Positions 8,047 through 15,929 of a stretch of DNA of 19,933 bases are shown here, one piece after another. Each line of letters begins with the position of its first letter. Positions within the stretch are counted from its first letter, which is position 1. A program made the position numbers and the translations under genes. Source of the DNA: an uncultured Parabacteroides sp. (GTDB lineage Bacteria > Bacteroidota > Bacteroidia > Bacteroidales > Tannerellaceae). The stretch lies in the NCBI GenBank assembly GCA_937890135.1, contig CALBYC010000019.1, positions 1 through 19,933 on the forward strand, in the 5' to 3' direction. The notes beneath the pieces were generated by a model. The model was given only the letters and a program-made list of their open reading frames with translations. It had not been told where the DNA came from and searched no databases.

Positions 8047-9744
8047 ATGAAACTAAAACAAATAATAGCAGGTTTGGCATTCGGAGCTATCGGAGTGGGT
8101 GCCCTTACTTCGTGCGATGATTTCTTGAACCTGACCCCGAAAGACCAGTTGACAACTGAAACATTCTGGACTTCATCGAGCGATGCGGAAGCGGCAGTCA
8201 CGGCTGCTTATAACTGGTGGGTCAATAATTATGTCGGATCTAAGTTTGTCTTTTATGAAGATACTTATTCTGATATAGGTTTTAATTATACAAACACTTC
8301 AAAAATTCGAGATATGGGTAGAGGCAGTGTTTCTCCGACTTCTACTCCGAACTACTGGAGGCAATACGAGACAATCAGGCGTTGTAATTATGTCATTGAG
8401 AACATAGACCGTATCCCGGCAGACAAAATCACGGAAACTGCCAAGAACGACTATTTGGCACAAGTGCGTGCAATCCGCGGGTATAGCCATGCTTACTTGG
8501 CTACATGGTATGGCGATGCGGTCATCATGGACTTCGTCCCGGCCACGGCGGAGGATGCCAAAATCCCACGAGAACCGGAAGAAAAAGTGAAAGCCTTCGC
8601 TTTGGAGGACTTGCAATGGAGTGTGGAGCATATTGCTGAGAAGCCTGCGGAAAAAGGGCGTATAGCCAAAGGGATTGTCTTGTCCATGATTGCCCGCTTC
8701 AACTTGTTATGGGGCAATTACGAAGATGCCTTGGATGCGGCCAACAAAGTGATTGCTTTAGGTCAGTATGAACTTGACAATGACTTCTTGAATATTTTCT
8801 CGATGGCAGGCCAGAACTCTCCGGAGATTATCTGTACATACGAGCACGTTAAGACTACTTATGCATTTACGGATGTCATTCGTTTTTACAACAATGCCGA
8901 TGGTGGTTGGGCCTCTTTCGTGCCGACCCAGAACTTGGTGGATATGTTTGAAATGGAGAACGGCAAGAACATAGACGAACCGGGTTCTGGCTATGACCCT
9001 GTCCATCCGTTCGCCAACCGCGACCCTCGTTTGAAGAATACAGTGATTTATCCGGGTATGGATTGGATTGGACGTAATGATGTTCCTCGTGTAATTAATA
9101 CATTGGATAAAACATTGCCGGATGGGACAACCAATAGCGACTATTACATGGCTGCGGACAATGCTTCCCACACAGGTTTGCTTTGGGCTAAATATTTGCG
9201 TCCGAACCAGTCTCAATATTCAACATCCATGAATGATGATGGCTTGTGCCCGATTATCTTCCGTTATGCTGAGATTTTGTTGACAAAGGCTGAATGTTTG
9301 GTCGAATTGAACAGGGATTTGCAAGAAGCCTTGAATATTGTGGATCGTTTGAGGATACGTGGCGGCCACATCGCCGTAGACCGTTCGAAATATGTGACGC
9401 AGGCTCAAGTTCGTGAACTTGTCCGTAAGGAGCGTACCATCGAACTTGCCGGAGAAGGTTTCCGCTTTGAGGATATCGTTCGCTGGGACGAATATGACAA
9501 GAGTGGTGCAAAGACAGGAAAGAAAGTGATTGAGACCGTCCTTCCGGGCGATTTGCTCCGTTTATGCGGTACGGTTGATTATGATGAACCGGATCCGGAC
9601 AAACGTGCTGTCATCAACGTCAATGCCCCGAGGGAAGACCGTTTGGTGGAAGTTCGTTATTTCGACAAGAAACAGTTCCATTTGCCTATCCCTCAAGCCG
9701 AAATGGATGCCAATCCTAATTTAGTCCAGAACGCAGGTTATTAA
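8047..9744 (+). CDS. SusD/RagB family surface lipoprotein
   Basis: This 565-residue nutrient-binding lipoprotein would act as the hinged lid of the SusC channel. The N-terminus is a lipoprotein signal peptide with lipobox L20-T-S-C23; acidic residues directly after the Cys (CDD) fit surface export in Bacteroidetes. Typical SusD features follow: 'FLNLTPKDQLTTETFW' just after the Cys, a TPR-like helical core ('QVRAIRGYSHAYLATWYGD', 'ILLTKAECLVELN'), and the C-terminal 'LVRKERTIELAGEGFRFEDIVRW' region, ending in 'LPIPQAEMDANPNLVQNAGY', the standard family end. The frame is open to a TTG at 8035, but ATG 8047 starts the signal peptide properly. It sits 12 nt after susC and 21 nt before the phosphatase gene, in one operon. 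The ligand cannot be read from sequence. Confidence 0.96.
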   Translation: MKLKQIIAGLAFGAIGVGALTSCDDFLNLTPKDQLTTETFWTSSSDAEAAVTAAYNWWVNNYVGSKFVFYEDTYSDIGFNYTNTSKIRDMGRGSVSPTSTPNYWRQYETIRRCNYVIENIDRIPADKITETAKNDYLAQVRAIRGYSHAYLATWYGDAVIMDFVPATAEDAKIPREPEEKVKAFALEDLQWSVEHIAEKPAEKGRIAKGIVLSMIARFNLLWGNYEDALDAANKVIALGQYELDNDFLNIFSMAGQNSPEIICTYEHVKTTYAFTDVIRFYNNADGGWASFVPTQNLVDMFEMENGKNIDEPGSGYDPVHPFANRDPRLKNTVIYPGMDWIGRNDVPRVINTLDKTLPDGTTNSDYYMAADNASHTGLLWAKYLRPNQSQYSTSMNDDGLCPIIFRYAEILLTKAECLVELNRDLQEALNIVDRLRIRGGHIAVDRSKYVTQAQVRELVRKERTIELAGEGFRFEDIVRWDEYDKSGAKTGKKVIETVLPGDLLRLCGTVDYDEPDPDKRAVINVNAPREDRLVEVRYFDKKQFHLPIPQAEMDANPNLVQNAGY

Positions 9745-9765
9745 TATTATAAAAAGCAAAAGGAT

Positions 9766-10950
9766 ATGATACGTTTGAAAAGCATGATGCTTGCTATGTT
9801 ATTAGCGGTTGCCACCCAGGTGGCAATCGCCCAGATAAAGATTGTCCATGGTCCTTATCTGCAGAATGTGAAGGAAAATGAGACGACGATTGTCTGGCTG
9901 GCCGACAAGCCTTCTACCGGTTGGGTGGAATTGGCCCCGAATGACGGTTCCCACTTTTATAGCGAAGCACGGTGTAAATATTTCGATACATCCAATGGCG
10001 TGAAAAACACCTCTACGCTCCATGCCGTCAAGATCACAGGCTTGAAACCGAACACGGACTATCGCTATCGTGTCTGCTCGCAGGAAGTGGTGAAGCATGA
10101 AGGTGCGTTCGTGGAATATGGCAGGGTATCCGCTACGGATGTGTATGGCAAAAAGCCTTTGATGTTCCGGACTTCGGATTATGGCAAGAAGGAGATGTCC
10201 TTTGTCATGGTCAACGATATCCATGGCCGTAAGGACATGATTACGAAGTTATTGACGAAGACCAACTACAAGGACAAGGATTTGGTAATATTCAACGGGG
10301 ATATGGTTTCCCAATTCGAGAGCGAAGAGCATATTTTCACCGGGTTCATGGATGAGGCAGTCAACCTGTTTGCCGCGGAAAAGCCTATGTATTATGCGCG
10401 TGGAAACCATGAGACCCGCGGGGAATTCGCGACTTCTTTCCAGAAATATTTTTCTCCCAAGGAGCCTCACCTCTACTTTACGTTCCGCCAAGGCCCTGTT
10501 TGCTTCATCGTGTTGGACACGGGCGAGGACAAACCGGATTCGGATATCGAGTACAGCGGCATCACGGATTATGACGGATACCGGACGGAGCAGGTGGAAT
10601 GGATGAAGCAGTTGCACAAAGATGAAAACTTCAAGGGGGCTGCGTTCAAGGTGGTGATTGCCCATATGCCGCCGTCCACTTCTCCGGATATATGGCATGG
10701 CCAGAAAGAGGTATTGGAGAAGTTCGTCCCTATCTTGAACGAGTTGAAGGTGGATTTGATGTTGTGCGGGCACCTTCATCGGAATGTGTACGAGGAGAAG
10801 GGCCAGTTGATTCAATTCCCCGTGCTGGTCAATTCCAACAATAGTGCCGTGGAAGTCCATGCGACCGATGCGAAGTTGGATGTCAAAGTGGTGGATGTGG
10901 ATGGCAGGGTTGTCAACCAAAAATCGTATGCCCCGAGGAACGGGAAATGA
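9766..10950 (+). CDS. Secreted purple-acid-phosphatase-like metallophosphoesterase
   Basis: This 394-residue exported phosphoesterase is the third gene of the susCD operon. A signal peptide (~1-22, cleavage near AIA/Q) leads to a fibronectin-type purple-acid-phosphatase N-terminal domain (~25-125, 'HGPYLQNVKENETTIVWL', 'LKPNTDYRYRV'). The calcineurin-like catalytic domain follows, with the metal-binding motifs in order: N-D151-I-H153-G, N-G-D ('VIFNGDMVS'), G-N-H-E ('YARGNHETRG'), a single His in 'VIAHMPPS', and G-H-L-H ('LMLCGHLHRN'). All expected dinuclear-metal ligands are present, so it should be active on phosphate mono- or diesters in the periplasm or at the surface. Co-transcription with SusCD implies that it processes the imported ligand. 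A strong terminator closes the operon. Confidence 0.9.
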   Translation: MIRLKSMMLAMLLAVATQVAIAQIKIVHGPYLQNVKENETTIVWLADKPSTGWVELAPNDGSHFYSEARCKYFDTSNGVKNTSTLHAVKITGLKPNTDYRYRVCSQEVVKHEGAFVEYGRVSATDVYGKKPLMFRTSDYGKKEMSFVMVNDIHGRKDMITKLLTKTNYKDKDLVIFNGDMVSQFESEEHIFTGFMDEAVNLFAAEKPMYYARGNHETRGEFATSFQKYFSPKEPHLYFTFRQGPVCFIVLDTGEDKPDSDIEYSGITDYDGYRTEQVEWMKQLHKDENFKGAAFKVVIAHMPPSTSPDIWHGQKEVLEKFVPILNELKVDLMLCGHLHRNVYEEKGQLIQFPVLVNSNNSAVEVHATDAKLDVKVVDVDGRVVNQKSYAPRNGK

Positions 10951-10973
10951 TTCGGCCCATCGAGTAATATTTT

Positions 10974-11012
10974 AGCCCGGCATGAGAGTGAAAAATCATG
11001 CCGGGCTTTTTA
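10974..11012 (+). terminator. Rho-independent terminator of the susCD-phosphatase operon
   Basis: A perfect 12-bp stem (AGCCCGGCATGA 10974-10985 / TCATGCCGGGCT 10996-11007) with a 10-nt loop is followed by TTTTATTATTT. On the minus strand the stem is followed by AAAATATT, so it should terminate only plus-strand transcripts. Confidence 0.92.
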
Positions 11013-11093
11013 TTATTTCACCGCACCCGTCGGGGAAAAAGGTTATGACCAAATTCCCGAATGTCCGCAGCCGTTCCCCTCTTTGGCAGGGGC

Positions 11094-12200
11094 TTATTTG
11101 AACCGGATATGCAGGACGACGATTTCGGAGCGGGTGCCTATGCGGTAAGCGGGACCGGCGCAGCCGTAGCCGCTTGAGATGAAATGCTGCACGCCTCCTT
11201 TCCGGTAATAGCCGTAGGCACATTCATAAATCCATTTCATCACGAGGGGATATGGCCACAATTGCCCGTTATGGGTGTGTCCGTGCAGGCCCAAGTCCGC
11301 TCGGTTCATTCTCATTTCAGCAAAACTCCATGGCTGGTGGTCCAATACGATGATGGGCTTTGTGGTGTCTATGCCTGCCATCAGTTCATGCAGAGCCTTC
11401 CTCTTTTTGTTCACGAAGTCGTCCCTGCCAATCAGGTAGAAACTATTATCCGGAGAGGCAACGGAATCTTTGAGCAGCGTTGAGAACTTCCGTATCCATC
11501 GCTCCTTTGCGATTCGGTTGGCACGGTATTCATGGTTCCCGTACGTGGAATAAACCCCTAACGGGGCTTCCAATTGCTTGAAAATGTTCTCGATGTGCTC
11601 GTTTTCCGCGAAGCGGGATTCATAATCCACCAAATCCCCCACGATGACCACCATGTCGGGATGTTCGGCATTGCTTATGGCCACCAGTTTTTCCGCTTCC
11701 TTTTTCCCGATGACTTCCCCCAAGTGGATGTCGGAAACCATGACCACTTTCAAGCTGTCGCGCATGGAGCTTCCTTTAGGCACATCCACGTGCAGATGGA
11801 CTACGGCAGGATCGGCCACGTTCCGGTGCGCTTTCCATAAGAGGATGGACACGCCGATGATGAATGAAAAAAACAAGGCGGTCTTGAACGGCTGGGCAAT
11901 GCGGAACTTGCAATATCGATGGATAAAAAAGCGCATGACTTCCAAAGCGATTAATCCCATCGTCAGGTATAAACTTGCGACGTACCACGTGTTGCAGATA
12001 TTCATGATGGGAATGAACACATTGTCCGGCAAAACGTCGTAGAAGAAATACCCGGTGAAATAGAGCACCGATTCCAGCAAGAACAAGATGGTATAGGGCG
12101 TTCGCCAACGCCGGGAGGCGGGAAGGGCTTGCCTTCCACGCCAATAAATGTAGGGAGTCAAAAGCAGTTGCGCCCAGATAGCTTGCATGAATACTTTCAT
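11094..12200 (-). CDS. Membrane-anchored metallophosphoesterase (YkuE-like), second of a tandem pair
   Basis: This 368-residue protein has about four N-terminal membrane spans (~5-20, 36-56, 62-90, 105-122) followed by a calcineurin-like phosphoesterase domain (~150-368). Metal motifs are complete: S-D157-I-H159, G-D189 in 'VIVGDLVD', G-N222-H223-E224, D-H288-Q-P, and G-H308-T-H310-N-G-Q. The domain order resembles YkuE-type membrane phosphoesterases of Firmicutes and Bacteroidetes. The physiological substrate is unknown; a lipid or envelope phosphoester is likely given the location, but this is inference. The start is 9 nt after the stop of the upstream paralogue, with which it shares architecture and a closing block ('ISSGYGCAGPAYRIGTRSEIVVL'). 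It converges on the susCD operon. Confidence 0.9.
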   Translation of the reverse strand: MKVFMQAIWAQLLLTPYIYWRGRQALPASRRWRTPYTILFLLESVLYFTGYFFYDVLPDNVFIPIMNICNTWYVASLYLTMGLIALEVMRFFIHRYCKFRIAQPFKTALFFSFIIGVSILLWKAHRNVADPAVVHLHVDVPKGSSMRDSLKVVMVSDIHLGEVIGKKEAEKLVAISNAEHPDMVVIVGDLVDYESRFAENEHIENIFKQLEAPLGVYSTYGNHEYRANRIAKERWIRKFSTLLKDSVASPDNSFYLIGRDDFVNKKRKALHELMAGIDTTKPIIVLDHQPWSFAEMRMNRADLGLHGHTHNGQLWPYPLVMKWIYECAYGYYRKGGVQHFISSGYGCAGPAYRIGTRSEIVVLHIRFK

Positions 12201-12209
12201 AAACAGGAA

Positions 12210-13301
12210 TTAATTAAATTGAATATCCAAGATGACCAGTTCGCTTCTTGTCCCGATACGGAAAGGAGGCCCCCACAGGGACAGGCCGGACGATACATAA
12301 AAATGGCTTTTCCCTTTCAGCTTATAACCATGGCTGACCTCGAACAAATGGTCTGTCAGCAGGCTCAAGGGCCAGATTTGTCCGTGGTGTGTATGGCCGC
12401 TGACCTGCAAGTCGACTCCGCCATCCTCGGCATCTTCCAAATGATACGGCTGATGGTCCAATAGGATAATGGGCAGTGAAGCATCTGTCTTCGTCATCAT
12501 TTGCGGCAACGTCAGCCGTTTGCCGTTTGCCCTGTCGTCCCGCCCGACGACTTGGATGCCGTTGGGCAAGGAAACGGTCGAATCTTGCAGCCATACGAAA
12601 GGGGTCTCTTCTTGCACGAACCGTCTGCACTTCCGGATGCCGGAGAAATATTCATGGTTGCCCGGTACCATGTAAATGCCCAACGGGGCTTGCCATCGGG
12701 ACAATTCTTCCCCCATCTTGTTTGCTTCCACCGGGGTGATGTCGTTGTCTATCAGGTCTCCAGCCAACAAAATCAAATCGGGATGCTGTTCGTTTATCAA
12801 ATCCGTGTACCTCTTCAGCCTCGACTTGGTCGTCCCGTTTCCCAAATGGACATCGCTTACCAAAGCCACCCGTATCTGCTTTTTCCCTTCGACAGGCTTG
12901 CCTATTCGCAGGGGCAGGACGTTGACGTCGGGGTGCGTGTATCTGTAATATCCATAACTTAACAGGATGGAAGTGAAGAACAGGGAAAGGGCGAACCGGT
13001 GAGGTATGCGGACATGGCAGAGATGCAGAAGGTCTGCCAACGCCAATAGCGCCACCATGTAGAGCGTGAACGCCAGCCATCCTGTCCCTATCTCATACCA
13101 ACCATGGGCAATGGCGGCGGGCATTACCATGTTTTTGCCCAAAAACAGGCAGAAAATGGAGCAAGCGCCACATATGTACACGATGGAAAGTATCCACCGC
13201 ATTCCTGCCGGCAACAATGAAAGCAGTTCCCAACTCCGGTAATAGATATAACCGTTCCCTAAAATGTAAGACAATAGAAGCAAGATGAAAAAATGAGGCA
13301 T
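12210..13301 (-). CDS. Membrane-anchored metallophosphoesterase (YkuE-like), first of a tandem pair
   Basis: This 363-residue paralogue of the following gene has the same plan: N-terminal membrane spans (~3-20, 36-55, 75-95, 103-120) and a calcineurin-like domain (~143-363). Metal ligands are all visible: S-D150-V-H152, G-D182 in 'LLAGDLID', G-N215-H216-E217, D-H283-Q-P, and G-H303-T-H305-H-G-Q. It also ends with the shared 'SSGLSLWGPPFRIGTRSELVIL' block. The pair most simply arose by tandem duplication followed by strong divergence of the membrane part. A leader of ~75 nt with a candidate -7 box (13383-13390) lies upstream, so the pair may have its own promoter. Substrate unknown. Confidence 0.9.
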   Translation of the reverse strand: MPHFFILLLLSYILGNGYIYYRSWELLSLLPAGMRWILSIVYICGACSIFCLFLGKNMVMPAAIAHGWYEIGTGWLAFTLYMVALLALADLLHLCHVRIPHRFALSLFFTSILLSYGYYRYTHPDVNVLPLRIGKPVEGKKQIRVALVSDVHLGNGTTKSRLKRYTDLINEQHPDLILLAGDLIDNDITPVEANKMGEELSRWQAPLGIYMVPGNHEYFSGIRKCRRFVQEETPFVWLQDSTVSLPNGIQVVGRDDRANGKRLTLPQMMTKTDASLPIILLDHQPYHLEDAEDGGVDLQVSGHTHHGQIWPLSLLTDHLFEVSHGYKLKGKSHFYVSSGLSLWGPPFRIGTRSELVILDIQFN

Positions 13302-13364
13302 AAATGTATTTATAAATTATGGATGAAGCGGACAATCGCAAAGCCAAGGCAAAGGGATATCATT

Positions 13365-13395
13365 CCGCCTACCAAACGAATGCAAAGATAGGCGG
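13365..13395 (-). promoter_or_regulatory. Candidate promoter and inverted repeat upstream of the metallophosphoesterase pair
   Basis: On the minus strand TATCTTTG (plus-strand 13383-13390) matches the Bacteroidetes -7 box exactly; no clear -33 TTTG is found. The box sits inside a perfect 7-bp inverted repeat CCGCCTA (13365-13371) / TAGGCGG (13389-13395) with a 17-nt spacer, which could be an operator or a weak RNA hairpin. The predicted leader to the start codon at 13301 is ~75 nt. Confidence 0.35.
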
Positions 13396-13425
13396 ATAAT
13401 TTTATTCCAGCTTCATGGCTGAACA

Positions 13426-14607
13426 TTACTTGAACAACAGAGGGGCGAATTGGTGCAAGCACCGGCTCCAGGTGTGCCATTCGTGGTAGGTGTTCTCGGA
13501 TTGGTAGTACTGGGCATTGATGCCCAAGCCGTTTAATTTGTCCCGCGTGTCCGCAACCATTTCCACGAACCGCGTTTCATTGCTTCCGACCCCGAACCAA
13601 AGAAGCTTCACGTTCTTGTTGAATGCTTCCGCATCCGCGAATACGCCATTGAATGCCGTTTTCGGATTGTCCATCAGCCCACCTATGATCGCTGCGCTGA
13701 ATGCCCCATAATAAGCGAACATATCCGTGTTGTTCAATCCAATCAGCAATGTCTCGAACCCGCCCATGGACAGGCCCGCCATGGCCCGGTTCTCTCTCCC
13801 CTGCTTGATGCGGTAGGAAGTCTCGAATGTCGGGATAATGTCCTTCTTGTACACGTCCATCAGGACTTCCGCCCGTTTTTTCATGCCGTCGCGGCTCAGG
13901 CTCGTATCAGCCGTGTCGCCTTTGGCTGTCGCATATCCATTGTCCATGACGACCACCATCGGAACAGCTTTGCCTTCGGCAATCAAGTTATCCAGAATGA
14001 AGTTCATGCGTCCCTGTAATGTCCAGCCTCGTTCGTCTTCTCCCGCTCCATGCAAAAGGTACAGTATCGGGTAACGATTCTTCGTGCCCCGGTCGTATCC
14101 GGCGGGGGTATATACGTAGGCGCGGCGCCATTTGCCTGTCACTTCCGAAAAATAGGTATGTTCTCGGACATCACCGTGGGGTACCTGTTTGCATTCCAAG
14201 AACTCCTCGCCCGGAGTAGGCGCATACAGCCCGCTTGTGGGGCGGCCGTACCCCATATAAGCTACGCTGGCAGGGTCATTTACTTGCACACCATCGACAT
14301 TGAACCAATAGTAGTGGAATCCGGGAGTTACATTGGGTACGGTCCCAAACCAGTAGCCTTCCTTGTCTTTCGCCAAGGCAATGGGCTTTTGGGTAAATCC
14401 ATCGCCTCCTGCCACTTCGACTTTGGAAGCATTGGGGGCATGAAAGCGGACACGCACATTCATTTGGGAAGAAACTTGCGGGTAATCACAACCTGATAAG
14501 TTCGACCAAGCAGGCTCGTATTTTTCTTGGGCGTTGGCCCTGTTCCATGGTAATATTGCCGTCAATAGCAATAGCAATGATGTGTAAAGAGAAGATTTGA
14601 AATGCAT
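13426..14607 (-). CDS. Secreted CE1-type carbohydrate esterase with N-terminal Ig-like domain
   Basis: This 393-residue alpha/beta-hydrolase is of the esterase D / CE1 type seen in bacterial feruloyl and acetyl-xylan esterases. After a signal peptide (~1-27, cleavage near ANA/Q) comes an early-set Ig-like domain (~45-120, 'VRVRFHAPNASKVEVAGG', 'HYYWFNVDG'). The catalytic domain follows with 'YPILYLLHGAGEDERGW', the nucleophile elbow G-L-S280-M-G-G, and a C-terminal H375-E-W-H-T-W block supplying the catalytic His. It should remove ester-linked acyl or feruloyl groups from polysaccharide outside the cytoplasm. ATG 14607 is chosen over the in-frame ATG at 14631 because a good promoter predicts transcription starting at about 14632, and the 8 extra residues precede an already complete signal peptide. 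Confidence 0.88.
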   Translation of the reverse strand: MHFKSSLYTSLLLLLTAILPWNRANAQEKYEPAWSNLSGCDYPQVSSQMNVRVRFHAPNASKVEVAGGDGFTQKPIALAKDKEGYWFGTVPNVTPGFHYYWFNVDGVQVNDPASVAYMGYGRPTSGLYAPTPGEEFLECKQVPHGDVREHTYFSEVTGKWRRAYVYTPAGYDRGTKNRYPILYLLHGAGEDERGWTLQGRMNFILDNLIAEGKAVPMVVVMDNGYATAKGDTADTSLSRDGMKKRAEVLMDVYKKDIIPTFETSYRIKQGRENRAMAGLSMGGFETLLIGLNNTDMFAYYGAFSAAIIGGLMDNPKTAFNGVFADAEAFNKNVKLLWFGVGSNETRFVEMVADTRDKLNGLGINAQYYQSENTYHEWHTWSRCLHQFAPLLFK

Positions 14608-14635
14608 AAAAACATGATTTAATTTTAACATGCTT

Positions 14636-14666
14636 CAAATATAATGAAAATATTAGTAGGGACAGA
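14636..14666 (-). promoter_or_regulatory. Promoter of the CE1-type esterase
   Basis: Read on the minus strand, TCTG (plus-strand 14663-14666, one mismatch from TTTG) and TATATTTG (14636-14643, exact TAnnTTTG) are 19 nt apart. The start of transcription should fall near 14632, directly at the first in-frame ATG, which leaves ~25 nt of leader before ATG 14607. Confidence 0.6.
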
Positions 14667-14727
14667 TTCCATTTGTTTTTATTATTTCGATTCGTTGCTT
14701 CCGTACCGCAAGCAAAACATGCAACCA

Positions 14728-15156
14728 CTAAAAAAACAATGATTGGGAATCTTTCACTTTGATGTCCGGATTGTATTTCTTCAAGCACCTTATGAATTCT
14801 TTCTTTTCCTTGGGAGAAACCAAGAGCCATTGTTGATTGCCACGGTAGATGATCAACCTGTCCAAGGAAAGCGCATAGCTGGAGACCGGCAAGACGGTGC
14901 TTTCAACTGCTGTTATTTCTTCTATCTTTATCCTTTTTTCGGGGAATATGCTGCAATGTGCAACCAGGATGCCGTTGGCTGTTATACGATACCAGGTTGA
15001 TAGAAGTATATGTATGCATAACAGGGTGCTTAGCAACAAGGTAATCATGAGGGCGGGAGACTGTCCCGTTACAAATGCGGATATGGTGGAGGCAACCATG
15101 ATCAATAAAAGTAAATGATACCACCAACTAACCTTCGATTTGAATTCTCTATCCAT
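14728..15156 (-). CDS. Small membrane protein with bacterial PH-like domain
   Basis: This 142-residue protein has two N-terminal membrane spans (~12-31 and ~35-55) followed by a short beta-rich domain (~58-130) of the bacterial PH (DUF304-like) type. Typical elements are 'TWYRITANGILV', 'FPEKRIKIEEITAVEST', 'LSLDRLIIYRGNQQWLLVSPKEKKEFI'. Such proteins sit at the inner membrane; their role is unknown. The frame is open to a TTG at 15186, but ATG 15156 gives a conventional start. It lies 120 nt upstream of the esterase gene on the same strand. The esterase has its own promoter, so the two are not necessarily linked. Family assignment rests on pattern and layout, not a search. Confidence 0.75.
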   Translation of the reverse strand: MDREFKSKVSWWYHLLLLIMVASTISAFVTGQSPALMITLLLSTLLCIHILLSTWYRITANGILVAHCSIFPEKRIKIEEITAVESTVLPVSSYALSLDRLIIYRGNQQWLLVSPKEKKEFIRCLKKYNPDIKVKDSQSLFF

Positions 15157-15202
15157 ATAATTCGTCTTATTCGTTTGAGGCCGCAATTTAGTAAAAACTA
15201 TT

Positions 15203-15280
15203 TAAAAAAGGAAACCTCTGCACCTACCTGCGTCGCGCAGTCTCGTACAGAGGATAAATTTTAATTTAGCACTAATTATT
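15203..15280 (-). ncRNA. Putative small RNA 3' end / intrinsic terminator, hairpin element copy 1
   Basis: Outer arms CCTCTG (15215-15220) / CAGAGG (15248-15253) enclose an inner stem CTGCG (15228-15232) / CGCAG (15236-15240). On the minus strand the hairpin is followed by TTTCCTTTTTT and preceded by AAATTTAT and, 8 nt further 5', GTG. The second element (15631-15700) has the same order, the same inner core and the same spacing. An exact minus-strand -7 box (plus-strand CAAATGTA 15377-15384) would give an RNA of ~150-165 nt, but no good -33 box is present. An intrinsic terminator without a defined small RNA is the main alternative. Confidence 0.45.
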
Positions 15281-15630
15281 ACATGATTTTATTGTATCAT
15301 TTGAAAAATAACGATAGCCGGAATCCATTGCTTTCTTGCAATAATGTTTTCCTGTCATTTCTAAATATGAACGTTGCAAATGTAATATCCTATGTGAATC
15401 GCCCTGTCTCAAGATAAACATGATATAAATATAGTATAATAGTAAATATGTTATTAATAGACGTTTGTAAATAAAATATTAGTGAATAATGTAAATGGAA
15501 TATATGAATTGACATGTTAATCTGTGGATAATCGCATGGACTTATGAGTCGTCAGGTTTTATCTTAAGAACAATCTTCAGGTTAGGAATCGACAAATCTT
15601 TGTTGTCGTAACGTACAGGTAATATCAGCC

Positions 15631-15700
15631 ATAAAAAACCTCAACAACAGCCTGCATCACGCAGCCTGTTGCTGGGGAATAAATTTGTGTTTGACACGAT
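15631..15700 (-). ncRNA. Putative small RNA 3' end / intrinsic terminator, hairpin element copy 2
   Basis: Outer arms 15639-15650 and 15666-15677 (12 bp with one mismatch and one wobble) enclose an inner stem CTGC (15652-15655) / GCAG (15661-15664). On the minus strand the hairpin is followed by TTTTTTAT, a good intrinsic terminator. It is preceded by AAATTTAT and then, after 8 nt, GTG, as in copy 1. Minus-strand -7 boxes lie at plus-strand 15752-15759 (CAAAGATA) and 15765-15772 (CAAATATA), predicting an RNA of ~110-125 nt. No plus-strand gene could use this terminator, and no minus-strand ORF lies upstream, so an independent short transcript is the simplest reading. Confidence 0.5.
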
Positions 15701-15859
15701 TTATTTTTATGCGAAAAAAAATTCTGTTTTATTTGCATTTCTGTATAGTTACAAAGATAAATCCCAAATATAAGTCTCATTGTTTATGGTATGATGATTA
15801 TAAATATGTTTGTTAGCATAATATCCTATATCTATTCCTATTACGTTTGAACAATAAGG

Positions 15860-15888
15860 GATAAAATATAGATAAAATATAGATATAG
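15860..15888 (+). repeat. 11-bp tandem repeat upstream of the DUF6377 gene promoter
   Basis: GATAAAATATA occurs twice head-to-tail (15860-15870, 15871-15881) and is followed by a partial third copy GATATAG. The period is about one helical turn, and the array lies just upstream of the -33 box, where activators commonly bind. In such AT-rich DNA it may also be simple-sequence drift. Confidence 0.6.
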
Positions 15889-15897
15889 TCACTTTAG

Positions 15898-15929
15898 ATT
15901 GCATTACTAAAAAGGAAAATATATCTTTG
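15898..15929 (+). promoter_or_regulatory. Promoter of the DUF6377 regulator gene
   Basis: ATTG (15898-15901, one mismatch from TTTG) and TATCTTTG (15922-15929, exact TAnnTTTG) are separated by 20 nt. The predicted transcription start (~15934-15937) coincides with the annotated ATG, so the transcript would have almost no leader unless ATG 15940 or 15949 is the real start. Confidence 0.65.

Noticed and set aside
15157..15186. TTG start for the PH-domain protein
   Set aside because: ATG 15156 is available and gives a normal N-terminus; the extra residues are polar and unsupported.
15523..15531. Perfect DnaA-box-like 9-mer (TGTGGATAA) in the AT-rich intergenic region
   Set aside because: It is a single copy with no cluster, and another exact match occurs by chance in the GH2 gene near 18349; no replication genes are nearby, so no origin is claimed.
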